Shown in pieces: positions 11,460-22,918 of a DNA stretch of 64,000 nt. A program made the position numbers and the translations under genes. Origin of the DNA: Diphasiastrum complanatum (taxonomy: Eukaryota > Streptophyta > Lycopodiopsida > Lycopodiales > Lycopodiaceae); contig CM055114.1 in the NCBI GenBank assembly GCA_029204225.1, positions 13,452,144 through 13,516,143 of the forward strand, given 5' to 3'. The notes beneath the pieces were generated by a model, which made no database searches, had not been told where the DNA came from, and was given only the letters and a program-made list of their open reading frames with translations. Numbering within the stretch: position 1 is the first letter of the stretch; every line of letters starts with the position of its first letter.

Positions 11460-12997
11460 AAAAGAATCTCATTTCGGTGTCTACAATTATGAACCAAGGA
11501 TTGGTTGTGGAATTCAAAAAAGACAAATGTCTTATCAAAGACCCAAAGAGATCTCTTATGATCATTGCTTCGGGAACATTACGTGGTGGATTGTTCCTTA
11601 TGGATACCTATGAGCGAAGAGCTTCATCATCTTTTTGTCTTGTTGCATCAAGTTCACATTCTTTGGAGTTGGCTGAATTATGGTATGCTAGGTTTGGATA
11701 TCTCAACTTTGCTAGCTTGAAGATGTTGAAGAGATTCAATATGGTTGAAGACATTCCTAATATTGAGCATCTCGAAGGACATGTATGCGAAGGATGCATA
11801 CTTGGAAAATTTCAAAAGCAAGCTTTTCCAATTGATGGAACTATTAGAGTTGATGGAAAATTTGATTTGGTTCATAGTGATGTATGTGGTCCAATGAGTA
11901 CTGAATCCATTGGAAGGTGTAAGTACTTTGTTACTTTTATTGATGACCTTTCAAGATTTACATGGATTTATCCTATGAAGGCAAAATCTGAAGTTTTTCA
12001 ACGCTTTAAGGATTTTCTATCAATGATAAAAAACCAGTTTGGGCACTCTTTGAAGATCTTACGTACCGACCGAGGAGGGGAATATATAAAGAATACGTTC
12101 GGTACTTATCTTCAAAGCAAAGGTATTCGTCATCAAATGACAACCCCTTACACACCTCAACAAAATGGTGTTGCCGAAAGAAAGAATCGCACTATTATGG
12201 AGATGGCTCGATGCATGTTCAAGGCAAAGGGCCTACCTCACAAGTTTTGGGCTGAAGCGGTTATAACGGCGGCTTACATTAGTAATCGGTGTCGTACTAA
12301 AGCCTTGAAAGTATTACTTCCTTATGAAGTTTGGTATGGTAAGAAGCCTACTGTTTCTCACTTACGCATCTTTGGTTGCATGGCTTATGCTTTTATTCCC
12401 GATAAGCTAAGAACCAAGCTTGATGATAAAGGAATTAAAGGCATATTTGTTGGCTATAGTAGCGAAAGCAAGGGCTATAGGTTGTTTAATATGGATACTA
12501 ATAAAATCATAGTGAGTTGTGATGTTCATTTTGATGAAAAGACCTCCTATGATGTTGCGCCCACTCATGTTGTGAAGGGGGACTTCCCCCATGATGCATA
12601 TCTTGAAATATTTCCAGATTTGGTTTTGCCATCTAATCATGAAGATAAGGGACTACCATCAACTTCTAGTGGACAGCCCACTACTCCAATTTTGCAGCCC
12701 ATAGTTCATCAAGAAGAACCTATTTATGGTGAAGAGCAGCCTGTTGAAGACATTGGACAGCAAGGTCCAAGTTCGGAACACTTTGGACAGCAAAGTGTTG
12801 ACAAAGGTAAGATTGTTGGACAGCCCAAACCAGTCCCTAAATGGTTGTTGCAGACTTTGCAAGACAGCAAAATGGATCATTTCTATGAAGGGAAGACTCG
12901 TGCCTCTACTAAATCAGTAGAATTTGCTGATTTTTCTGATTTTGCTCTACCATCAATGACTTGCTCACATAGAATAGGCGATGTACCAACATCATGA
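11411..12997 (+). CDS. Copia integrase region of element A
   Basis: The longest open frame of the element. It holds the tail of the protease, the GAG-pre-integrase zinc region, the integrase core and a linker. Core motifs visible: HSDVCGPM (first Asp), LRTDRGGEY (second Asp) and TPQQNGVAERKNRT (catalytic Glu), followed by the FVGYSSESKGYR block. In the zinc region the usual L-W-H...G-H histidines are both Tyr (LWYARFGYLN), while the C-E-G-C pair remains, so DNA-end binding is probably impaired. The C-terminal linker from about 12660 is Gln/Gly/Pro-rich and is one arm of an inverted repeat. Confidence 0.88.
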   Translation, partial: NGEEKYIRNVLYVPKIKKNLISVSTIMNQGLVVEFKKDKCLIKDPKRSLMIIASGTLRGGLFLMDTYERRASSSFCLVASSSHSLELAELWYARFGYLNFASLKMLKRFNMVEDIPNIEHLEGHVCEGCILGKFQKQAFPIDGTIRVDGKFDLVHSDVCGPMSTESIGRCKYFVTFIDDLSRFTWIYPMKAKSEVFQRFKDFLSMIKNQFGHSLKILRTDRGGEYIKNTFGTYLQSKGIRHQMTTPYTPQQNGVAERKNRTIMEMARCMFKAKGLPHKFWAEAVITAAYISNRCRTKALKVLLPYEVWYGKKPTVSHLRIFGCMAYAFIPDKLRTKLDDKGIKGIFVGYSSESKGYRLFNMDTNKIIVSCDVHFDEKTSYDVAPTHVVKGDFPHDAYLEIFPDLVLPSNHEDKGLPSTSSGQPTTPILQPIVHQEEPIYGEEQPVEDIGQQGPSSEHFGQQSVDKGKIVGQPKPVPKWLLQTLQDSKMDHFYEGKTRASTKSVEFADFSDFALPSMTCSHRIGDVPTS

Positions 12998-13300
12998 TGG
13001 AGAGTAAGTGTAGAACCAAAAAAATCAGCAAGAGGTACTGATTTTAAAGAGGCATGTGCCTTCCTCGTAGTAAGATATTTCTTTGTTGTCTTGCAAAGTC
13101 TCCAATAGCCAACAAGGGATTGTTATGGACTGTTCAACACTTTGCTGCCCAAAGTGTTCTCAACATGGACCATGTTGTCCATAATCTTCCGCAGGCTGTT
13201 CCTGAAGCATAATGGACTGCTCATGATGTAAAATGGGCTGTAAATGACCAAAAGAAGATGACTGAACCTGCTGTCCAACGTCTTCATCATAAAAATTTGG
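12660..13300. repeat. Imperfect inverted repeat centred near 12990
   Basis: The left arm (about 12660-12960, integrase linker) and the right arm (about 13010-13300) are similar in inverted orientation. Examples: GACTTTGCAAGACAGCAA on + at 12852 against GACTTTGCAAGACAACAA on - near 13090, and GGACAGCAAGGTCCA against GGACAACATGGTCCA. Encoded peptides match too: LQPIVHQEEPI on + and LQPILHHEQSI on -. Confidence 0.75.
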
Positions 13301-13804
13301 CAAACTATCAAGAGATGCATTAACGATGGTGTCATCAAAGCTGTCCCTCGAAGAGGTATGGGATGACATAGAAGATTCTTCAAGTAATGAAAAATTCTCT
13401 CCAATCAAATGCTCACTCTTAACACTTTGAAGAAAAGTACTAATTGACACATGTTGACTCCCTCCTCGATTAGTACAAAAAGGTTTCAAAGAGTGCTTGA
13501 ATTTTTTAGCCTTTGCTAAAACATCAAATTGAAAAGATTTTGCATGAAACTTTTCATTAATGCATCCATCATATGCATCAACTTGCGGTGACTTGAAAAA
13601 AGAAGATTGTTTCAACATCTGCTCAATGTATCGTTGTTGAGAGATGAAGATTCCAGCCCCATGTGGAAGATCAACAAGAACCCAAGTGTGGTTCTTCATG
13701 AGTGAGTTATACTCCTCTTGCATCGCATCCTCCCAACATTTTACTCCTCTGGCCTGCTCATAAACAAAGGTTCTACTGCACCATCCGGGAGGATGTGATG
13801 CCAA
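13160..13804 (-). pseudogene. Inverted, internally deleted copia pol fragment
   Basis: On the - strand the frame begins with the start of a copia RT region (CWEDAMQEEYNSLMKNHTW, VDLPHG). It then jumps directly to a late RT motif (GIFISQQRYIEQMLKQ), skipping the catalytic palm, and runs on into linker-type sequence similar to the end of the element A integrase frame. It occupies the place where RT and RNase H should be on the + strand. It cannot encode a polymerase. It was probably captured from a related element by recombination or template switching. Confidence 0.75.
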
Positions 13805-14129
13805 AAGACTTTGGTACTCTTTTTTATTGTCCTTATGGTAAGAAGTATTTTCGAATGATGTGGGAGCCTATGATGGATTACAAGTCCATGTTTCGACTTA
13901 TTGCCGAGTTTATGATGATTCCCTACTTCGGATGGAGCATGCAAATCCTCATCCTTCGACTTGATGCTTCATTATTACGCATTCGTTTCCTTTAATATGT
14001 TGGACATGATTGGGGATAAGATTTCGAGTACTTCGGTGCGAAGTTTATTTGGCGACATGAAGTTCGGACAGCAAGTTGCATTTTTCTCTTTCGAGAAGTT
14101 ACTTCATGTTATGTTATGCATTTCCATTT
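13805..14129 (+). other. 3' non-coding region of element A
   Basis: Sequence between the inverted pol fragment and the PPT. The short + strand open frame (13702-13995) shows no copia motif. Confidence 0.5.
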
Positions 14130-14137
14130 AAGGAGGG
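14130..14137 (+). other. Polypurine tract of element A
   Basis: AAGGAGGG immediately precedes the TGTTGG start of the 3' LTR, the expected plus-strand primer position. Confidence 0.9.
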
Positions 14138-14616
14138 TGTTGGAATGTAAATGGAATTGCTTACATTACCATAGGTTACTTTGACCCAAAAGGTCGAGAG
14201 ATGTGTAACCATGGTCATTTATTATATTAGGCCTACTAAACTTAGAGTCAGCTAAGTTAGTATGAAATTAACTTGGTAGGGAATCATGGGTCCACTAGGC
14301 CTAATTGTGACACTAAGTACCCCAACTTGACATATTGGAGGTACCTTATTCTTTCTATGTAACTTATCAAAAGTTGGATAGTCAACAGTCAAGTAGTTGG
14401 ATAGCCAATAGTCATGAAGTTAGATAGTCATCTTGGACTATATATATGTGTGCATCTCATTTGTATGAGACACATTTGTAAGCAATACTGACTATTCTCC
14501 TTGGCTGTCCACAAGTTTCTACAAGAGGGTTTCTAGCCTTCTCTCTCTTTCTTTTGAGAATGCTTTGTGTGATTGAATAGTTAAGATCCTAGATCCTTGG
14601 GCTTCTATTTCCTACA
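14138..14616 (+). repeat. 3' LTR of element A
   Basis: A 479-bp copy of the 5' LTR, ending CCTACA. The following bases CGAGG match the left flank TGAGA at three of five positions. Confidence 0.93.
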
Positions 14617-14794
14617 CGAGGCGTCTATTTTAGAAGAGAAGCTTTTATTACAATATACACAGTGGCATACTGCAACTATGTCAAGGGCAACAAAGACTTT
14701 GGCTCTCTCACTACTTTACCAACATCAAGGACAATGCATTTTTGAGAAGTTGGGAGACTTGTGGAGATCTTGGGCATGGGTTTCCCTATCATGA
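14617..14794 (+). pseudogene. Candidate host exon, 3' part, after element A
   Basis: Continues the frame of 9096-9201: (E)ASILEEKLLLQYTQWHTAT and onward with no stop until TGA at 14792. The true exon end is not obvious, because GT donors before the stop are weak. The peptide shows none of the motifs of element A, supporting a host origin interrupted by the transposon. Family not recognised. Confidence 0.38.
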
Positions 14795-15480
14795 TTCACA
14801 ATTGGACACGCATTGTTATTATGTCAATGAACTATGAGAAGCCTAAACGAGTTGGGTCTCAAGGGAGATCTTTCGAAAGTTCATGTAAGACAATTGGAAC
14901 TTGGCCAAGTACCCCTAACTCACATCCCTAACTTGTTGGTCTACAACCATAAATAAAATTTTGAGTCTTCTAGCTCATTGAGTGGACCCTAGAGCTAGGC
15001 TAGCTTAGAGAGTAGAGAATAGCTATCTTCATTTCCACATTGTCTTTCTAGATTTTTTTCAATTTCACTAGTAGCTGCTTGTATTTCCAGTTCTTCTAAA
15101 ACTTCATCAACAAAGTACATTTCCTACAATTTGCATGCAATTTTTTTTGTTTTCTCTAGCAATTGTGTAATTTTGAGCATACTTAGTGCCCACAAAATTA
15201 TTATCATATCAGCATTTGACATGTTGATATTATGAAGTTGATTTTATCAAAGTTTGAAATAATTCTTTTAGCTTAGCCATCACATGGTATTGTAGTTCCA
15301 CGATGCCTGCATAGCAGGCTATTTATATATACTTCATTCTATTCAAGTACAACTTTAAGATGCCAAGTAAGTCATGATGAAAGTAAGCTAGCCATAGGGT
15401 AGTACTAGTGGAAGTTTTATAAAAATATGTCCTTATTTTTGCACTTATAAAACTTACCAATTTGCACTTGTGATTTGCAG

Positions 15481-15576
15481 TCAAGTGAAAAACTTAAGGT
15501 GATAGAAGTTGTAGCTGCATACACTGCTCGCTCCTTCGGTGTGGGATATTTTGGGAGCCTCATGGAAAATCCAAAG
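15481..15576 (+). CDS. Candidate host exon, product unknown
   Basis: The segment follows a good acceptor (CTTGTGATTTGCAG) and ends CCAAAG/GTGCTC. It is exactly 32 codons with no stop and reads SSEKLKVIEVVAAYTARSFG and onward, an ordinary helical protein sequence. It lies about 690 bp after the interrupted exon, on the same strand and in compatible phase, so it may be the next exon of the same gene. I do not recognise the family. Confidence 0.45.
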
Positions 15577-17657
15577 GTGCTCTAACCTTCTTGTTAATAA
15601 GTTTTTTTTTATTACGTTTTTCCACTCTTGACTCTCCATAAGTGTTATACATTACATCCTAGTGTTTATTCTAAACTTTTAAGTCACCTTCTCCTCGCTA
15701 ATCAAATATGCTCCAAATAGTGGCTAGTAAGTAATGGTTGCCAAATATAGTTGTTGTCGTACATTTGAAACTGATTTCTGTGGGTAACAATACTACGTAA
15801 AACCAAATGAACTTTGATAATTCACGAGCATCTAGTGTTACTGCATGAGTGTTGTTCATTTCAAGCAATGATTTCAGACTAATTTTTGAGGACACCTATT
15901 GGACAAGGTTTATGAATTGTATATATCATGTCGACTTTGAAAAGAGGATGAACTTGCCTCACAAAGTATTTTGTATTTCATTTGTCTTGATAACTAAAGT
16001 AGCACACAAAAAGAGCAATTTTGGCAATGGCTCAACATTCACCTTGATCTTGGATTATAATTTGACATCATGATGAACCTGAGGCAAGTACAAGGCTTAA
16101 AGCAAGTACAAAAGACATCTATCAAACTAATTTACCTCAAGAAACAAAAGTAGAATCACCACACAACTTGTGTTGAAGCATTGATGTTGAGAACTCAAAA
16201 TATGAATGTATGTGTACAACTCTTATAGATTAGCTCGGATCTTTAATTTAAGGGTTTTTTCCACTTTAAAAGATATTTAATCCTATTATTTCCAACCCTA
16301 AAATGATGGGATCTGATGCCTTTGTGGTAAAGTACAAAATTATCCATTTTTGTCATTACATTGGATTCGTCTATTTTGGGAGAGCTCGACCTTTTTATTG
16401 AGTTCCTATATTCTAGCTCACATGAAAAGTTATTTGCTTATAATAATGTTAATAATAATGATAAAAGACCAGTAAACATGTGTACAAAGCATGAGGCTTT
16501 TGGACTTCCATAAATGGTACCAAGTAATCAAAAACTAGCTAGCCAAAATTTACCAATTTTCACAACCTTTTCCTCTTCATTCTTTTCTCTATCCTACTTT
16601 TAGTCCTCCTAACTTCCTGCCCCCTGGTAATTTTGTCTCTAGAATGTTTGCTTATTTAGATTACATAAGGAGATACTGTACAATGGTGATAAGTGCAATT
16701 TTTTGGACCTTTGTATAAGCTAGATTAGGTCAAGTTTATTGGTTAATATTTTTTTTATAAAAGGTTGCATGAGCCATAGTACAAAATCATAATTGGCCTG
16801 CCTCATATTTTTTCAAATATTTTTAATTTTGCTAAATATGGAGTAATCACTTTCTTAACTCTACAATTGCTTTTGTCTTTGTATCAATAGAGATGCTTTT
16901 GTACAACAAGTGAGCAATCTAGTTCTTTTGCTACTCCATATAAAGTGCTTGTTTAAGAAAGTCATGAAAAATATTCAAATTATTTTAGATTTTTATGGTT
17001 CTAACTTAAGTATTTCAATTTTTGGTATATTTAAGATGATTAATACTAGAATCCAAAAAATTAGGGAGCTAAGGAGCACGCTGTATTTCTAGTAAGGGTC
17101 TATGCAAGAGAATCTGGATTTTTTGAAATCCAGAAAGCAACTTATTCTTGGGTACTTGTGAACTATAAAGCAATGTTGTTTTTTGATTATTAACTTCTAT
17201 ATTATTGTTTTAATATAAACCTTTTGACTTTTGTTGTTGCATGTATAGTTTTCTAAGCTTTACCTATGACATCACTGACTTCTCAAATTAAATCTGTGAA
17301 TTTGGATATATTACAATCTCATAAATAGATATCACAAATAGATTCATTGGATGCTTAACGCCAAGCTCTATATTCTCCTTTCGAAATCAAGAACCAACAA
17401 TAGAGAACTTTGAATCTAGTTTCAGTGTGGTCATTTTCCTAATATTTGTCCTTAGAGCCAAGGAGCCTTAGAAAAACATAGAGCGTGGATGGTTGCATGT
17501 GGAAGTGTAGTAGTGAGATAGTGTTGTTTGAATTGTAAAATTTATTATCTTGTAGGGAGCAAAACTAGGCCATCAATTGACCACACAATTTTAATGAACG
17601 AAATCGTTATGCCCGTATGTTAATTAGGTTATGGATGATAATCATTCACACTAGTAA
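15577..17657. other. No gene recognised
   Basis: AT-rich, only short open frames, no splice-bounded exon or transposon motif that I can defend. It may be intron or intergenic sequence downstream of the candidate exon. Confidence 0.45.
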
Positions 17658-18005
17658 CATCCTAATAGGGGGGCATTCATCTCTCCAAGATGGCTCGACA
17701 GTGTATTAGCCAAAGCTTTTCATTCACATGAGGCTAGATTCTAAGAAAGTATTGAAGCTTTGAAGAGTGTTCCAATGAACAATGCTAGGAGAATTGGCTT
17801 TGTACTTTGTGCTACTCACAAACATTTGGAATTGAACCAAAGGCTAGTAGATTATATATGAAAATTATGTAAAAGAGTAGGGTCCTTGGATGTTGTGCCT
17901 ATAAAATTTCTCAATCTTTTGTTAACATACTCTTTCGACATGGATGCGTCCTCCTTGAGGTTAGGGCCAACAACAAAGAATAAAAACTTATCATGTATGT
18001 GCTGA
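17658..18005 (+). pseudogene. Decayed protein-coding stretch, family unknown
   Basis: One reading frame runs about 115 codons with only two stops (TAA near 17742, TGA near 17859) and reads like real protein: SPRWLDSVLAKAFHSHEARF, then SVPMNNARRIGFVLCATHKH and later VPIKFLNLLLTYSFDMD. The composition contrasts with the low-complexity translation of the neighbouring DNA. It could be a retained piece of a host gene or of a transposon protein. I cannot name the family. Confidence 0.4.
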
Positions 18006-20394
18006 GATCTCTATCATGCACATGTGCAAAAAAAGTCACTTATAGTGAGAGATTTTTCTTTTTAAGGATCTCAGTTTATTTTTAGGTGTTGATGATTTAT
18101 ATGAAAAAATTAGAAAGCCAGGTGTGTTATAAATAGTTATGGACATAGGTCCAATAATTGATAGTTAGTAGAAGACGTATTTTGAGTTAACCAATGCTTG
18201 TGGAACAAGTCACAATAGCAAAATGGTTGAATGACCTTAAACAATGCTTTTGCATTTTTGACTTGGAGGAATCTCAAATCATTATCAACACAATAAAACA
18301 TTAATCCATTCCACTTTGCACCCCATGAGCTTGATAATCCATAGTCTTCACGCTCTAATATTGTTCAAATTTCTTGTCTTTTCTTGTTGTGATTATTCTA
18401 TGTTTGACTATGCTTGTTTAACATTCATAAGTGTAAAACTAGAACTTCATATGATCGATCATGCATCTAATGCTTCTCACATGCTCTTTGGTGGTATATC
18501 ATAGGCAACAATCTTGAGGAGGCCATTTGACTCCAAAATTGTTGAGATTTCCCAATTTGCGGCTCATTTTGGTCACTGCTAGCTTTTACAAAATATGAGG
18601 CCAACTCTTGAAATTCATGGCCACTTTGATTAATTTAGGCTAATTGATGAAGTTCACATTTGTTATCATCCATTGGAAAAACACTTGAGCTGGTAAGAAT
18701 TGGAAAAAGTGCACATGCATGCAGTCCTCTATTTGTAATTGACATCCCAAGGTCGATCATCTTGAGAAATTGCATACATTAGGTTGTAGTAGACCAATTT
18801 GCCACACATTACTTGGCTCTAACAATTCTTCTTGCATTTTTATGTAATTGTTAAATATGGAAATGTAGTTTCATTTTTGTAAGTTATTTTCTATGGTTTT
18901 TTTTTTCATGAAATTTTTGTTTGTCCAAATGGAAAACTATTGTTGGAGTGGTATTGATAAAGTTTCATGACTTTTTTTTTTTAAAATACACAATGTTGAT
19001 CATTTACTCCTACCAATATATATATATTTTTGGTGGGGATAGAGAGATGAACATCTCCTTGGTCTCAAGCTAGTAGAATAGATGTACTTTTGTAATGAAT
19101 CAAGATGTTTACATGTAATCTTTCATGTCCAACTAGTTTCTTGAGATAGTGGTCATTGGAATACTCCCTTCTCAAATACTAAACGGATTTAAATTAGTGA
19201 CTATATCTTCTACCCATATTATTGTTGCTACAAGGTTTTTTTTCAAGATTTGATTCAGCATGTTCCTACGAATCGATTATGCAATTGATTCCCTAGACTT
19301 CCTAGGAACTTACATTTTTTAATAATGATTCCCAGCTAGAATCATTTCAATGATAGCATATAGACTTGTATTGTAAAAGATAATCATAACAATGTTTTTT
19401 TAAGAAGTATCAAAACACGATTGGATTTGGATTGTGGGCTTGCCTTTTACACTATAATTATATGTTATAGTGTAGATATCCCTGCATCTTCATTGGTCGA
19501 AATGACAAGACATATGCTCCAAGGTCCATTCATTTTGTTCTTGATTCCTTAAAGACTACATGCTCAAAATTTGAATAATTCCATAGCACATTGTTAGAAA
19601 AAGTACTCAATCCCATGTTTACCATCAAAGCATTAATCGCAAATACTAGACACTTTCATACACAACCCAAAGCAAATCACACCAAGGGGAATTAAAGTTG
19701 CAACGAACTTTATGACAACAACAATGATAGCCATGGTACTCAACCTTATGACAACATGGATCCTTGTCATGTAGAGCGAATATCACATAAAGCATTCACA
19801 ATCATCATGTGATGGTTTCACTATTCAAATTTCACACTGTCTTGTCTTATGTGATGGAATAATTGTCTTCTTTCTTTGGCTTCTCTTTTCTATCTCTTGC
19901 AATGCTCACCTCACTCATCCCATTTCTATCTCCAACATCTTATTTAACTCACTGAATTCTTCATCCTCATTTTTATTTCTTTAGTGCATCAACAACTCTT
20001 TCATCTCCAATGGCCCCCACACTATTCCCATCTCCTTGTTACTTCCCACAAACATACCACTTTGCACCTCTTGCTTCTTGTCCCCATTCTTGTGTAGCGC
20101 CATCTCTTGCCCTACCACCCCAATCTCCAGTTTCCATCTTTCTTCCCTACTTCCAAAGTTCATAAAAGATATGAGGAACAGTCATTGTCCTCTCATTGTG
20201 CCAAAATGGCAAAAAGGAAGGTGAAAACAAGTTTAGAAATTTTCAAGAGAGTTGCATGTGGCTCCAACATGGGCCTACATGTGGTCACTGTGAGGAAACC
20301 CCAAACCTCAAGGTTTCAATAGAGCAACTACAATAAGCAACATGGAATGACTCAATTATGAAGGCAAATCTACCATCAAAAGAGAGTGGGAGAT
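18006..20394. other. No gene recognised
   Basis: AT-rich with several homopolymer T runs (18899-18906, 18974-18983). No motif or splice-bounded frame that I can support. Confidence 0.45.
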
Positions 20395-20538
20395 TGTTGA
20401 GAAATATCCTTAGAAGATTAACAAGATTACAACAAAAGCATATAGAGTCAGGCAAAATGCCAACACCTGTAGCAATTTGCAATGTTGGAGATGTATGAGA
20501 TCTATCATGTAGAGCCTACTCTATAACATTTCTCAACA
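20395..20538. mobile_element. 144-bp element with terminal inverted repeats
   Basis: Starts TGTTGAGAAATAT and ends AACATTTCTCAACA: 11-bp matching inverted termini with TG...CA ends. The purine-rich AAAGAGAGTGGGAGA just upstream could be a polypurine tract, making this a very short LTR (TRIM-like). Otherwise it is a small MITE-like element. I see no clear target duplication (GAGAT left, TCTGT right). Confidence 0.45.
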
Positions 20539-21987
20539 TCTGTCAACCTAAAGGATTCCACCACAACTGATTCCTATTTACATCTGTCATTCACAATCAT
20601 TTGGCCAATGGATCTACCTCAAAGACATCTTACACCTATACAGAGAGTTGGGCAAGAAAATTAGGAGGGAGTAATCACTTTTAAGTAAAGGGCATATGAA
20701 ATACTTTATGATGTTTTTAGGGCTCCTTTGTTGCTCCTATGATGGTTATGTACATTTTGAGTGAATCCTCCTTTGGTAAAGACTTGATCTAGCTTGTTAG
20801 AAGCCAGTGGCATAGACTAAATGTAGATATGTGCTTGGTTTTGATTCTTTGGGTTGTGGTTTTCTCTTTTCAAGTTTTCCACTTTGGAAATGCCAGCAGG
20901 GTTCTATCTTATTGTCCCTATTGTTTTTTAGGCACACCAGTCCTTGACTAAAGATATATTGTGGATTTCTCATTCAAAAAGTTTAAACCATGGGATTCAT
21001 ATATGGCTACGTCTTCCTATCTTCTCTTGAAATCAACTTGCATGATTTAAAGAGAGTCATAGTTCATTTTCAATGTATTTTTAGTTTCTTGTAGTTATTT
21101 TCTCTTTGTATCAAGCAATGTTATACAAGTGTGATGGTTGCTTGAAATCAGAGACCATGTAGTGTGATTAACTCTATTACTATTTGTAATGAAAAAGATT
21201 ATGACGGTTTGTAGATACCACACATACATAAAGGTTCAATGGGTTGTGATGCATTCTTTCATCAAGAGGTACATTTTGCAAAAGAACAAGATCAAATTTA
21301 CATTATAAAAGCTTTTGGAAAGGAAGAACTTTAGACTTCAAATTTCAACAAGAGGTCAATATTCAAAAGTCGTGATTCAACATGTGTACATGCACATGAA
21401 ATTATGGTAGTGGAGTTAATTTCACCAATTAGCTCAAGTGCAATTGTGATTTATGCTAATTTTAATATATTAGGTATTCATATTGATTATTGTGGATAGA
21501 ACAATGTTATATTTGTGTTAGAATGTGAAATTGTCTTTTGTAGATTTGTATCCATTGAATATGAGTGATTGCAAACAAATCCAATCTCTTTCAGGCATCG
21601 TAGATGTGATTCATTTTGACAATGGTTCAAATTAGTACAAGCGTCATCATCTTTTAAAATAACTTTTGGATTTTGGTAATTCCATTTACAACTATTTCTA
21701 CATACCATGCAAAATGTATCTCTTGCTTGAGTGAGGAATAGATTTTTTCACATTTTACCATTGTAGAAAGTTTTAAATTAAGGTTTTTATGTACATTTAG
21801 ATCTGCATGAAATGCCACATAGGTTTAAAAATCAATAGGCTGCACTAATTTTTGCCTTTTGCAATTTTAGTAGATTTTTTTGCTAGATGTAACGTTCATA
21901 AAACAACTTCAATGCTCATTACTAACTATTTAAATGATGATATGCTATCACAACTCATTGATCAAATAAGATTTTATTTTATTTATC
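20539..21987. other. No gene recognised
   Basis: AT-rich sequence with only short, featureless open frames. Confidence 0.45.
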
Positions 21988-22042
21988 TTCATTGTGAAGT
22001 CTTGATTTAATGGAAGACATTAAATCAAGACTTCGCAATGAA
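21988..22042. repeat. Near-perfect hairpin, 25-bp arms
   Basis: TTCATTGTGAAGTCTTGATT continuing TAATG is followed by a 5-base loop (GAAGA) and its inverted complement, with one mismatch. The short loop argues against a standard microRNA precursor. It may be the core of a foldback element. Confidence 0.8.
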
Positions 22043-22216
22043 CCATCACAATTAAATACAAACTAAGGTGAAACAAAATGATGTCATTATCACAACAACT
22101 GAAGTGGAGGGTGATTGGAGTTTGAACTACATATAATCTAAACTTAACAATGCTACAATTTGACATTCCTCAAAACCATTGTTTTTGAATGAATAGAAGA
22201 CTATGTATGTATATTT

Positions 22217-22906
22217 TGTAAAAGTACAGTACTAAGGACCATAAATGAATCTTTGAATGATCCACAAGGTTGATTGTGTGCTTGTTAAACAATCTATCAG
22301 AAACTAGTCATCAGAAAACAAGATCTAGTTTAGCAGCTTGATAGAAAATAAGTAGAGACAATCAGAGCATTGATCAAAAAATATAATCCAACTCCACACA
22401 TGTGGAAATGAGGCTGTAGTACGGCTTGTAGACAGTGTTTAGAATGTGCCAAATCTGGGTTTCATTGGAATCAAAAGCAATCACCATACAATGAGAGGAA
22501 CCTCGAGTTTCTCCTTGAGGCTCCAAAAGGTTTCTATCTTCTCATTATGGAGAATGAGAATACATAGTAAAACACACTTCCTTTGCTAAGTGAGGTGAAA
22601 ATCTAGCATGTAATAAGGAAGTAGACTCCACTTTCTTGCCCTAATGTGAAAACCCTAGCCTAGATCCAAGAGTCATGCTTGGTAGGTGCATGGTAGGTAC
22701 AAATCTCATCATAAATCATGGTCTAGATCCTACAAAGTAGGAATCACTGCCAAATGGACAAAACCACTCCTCTTGACTCGTGGTAACCTACTTTAGGTGT
22801 GAATGTACAAGTGGCACTTTGGCCATTCAAGTAACCAACAAATAATATTGACAAAATGTACAATATTCTACATGGCTAGATTTGCCAATGTAAGCAATTT
22901 TTCACA
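22217..22906 (-). repeat. 3' LTR of element B
   Basis: 690 bp, + strand start TGTAAAAGTACAGT and end TTTTTCACA; direct repeat of 26575-27265. Confidence 0.95.
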
Positions 22907-22918
22907 CTCCTCCTTAAA
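22907..22918 (-). other. Polypurine tract of element B
   Basis: The - strand reads TTAAGGAGGAG directly before the LTR start TGTGAAAAATTG. Confidence 0.88.

Larger units (their letters stand above)
9202..14616 (+). mobile_element. Element A: defective Ty1/copia LTR retrotransposon
   Basis: A 5.4-kb element with two LTRs, an initiator-Met PBS next to the 5' LTR, and gag, protease and integrase in copia order (integrase before RT), then a PPT before the 3' LTR. gag has three in-frame stops and a frameshift. RT and RNase H are missing from the + strand: their place is taken by an inverted segment from 13010 to 13804. The element cannot be autonomous. The LTRs differ at about 18 positions by eye outside a variable repeat block, so the insertion is not recent. 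Confidence 0.92.

Noticed and set aside
21988-22042. MicroRNA precursor
   Set aside because: A 5-base loop and fully paired 25-bp stem do not match a typical plant pre-miRNA, and no target evidence is available.
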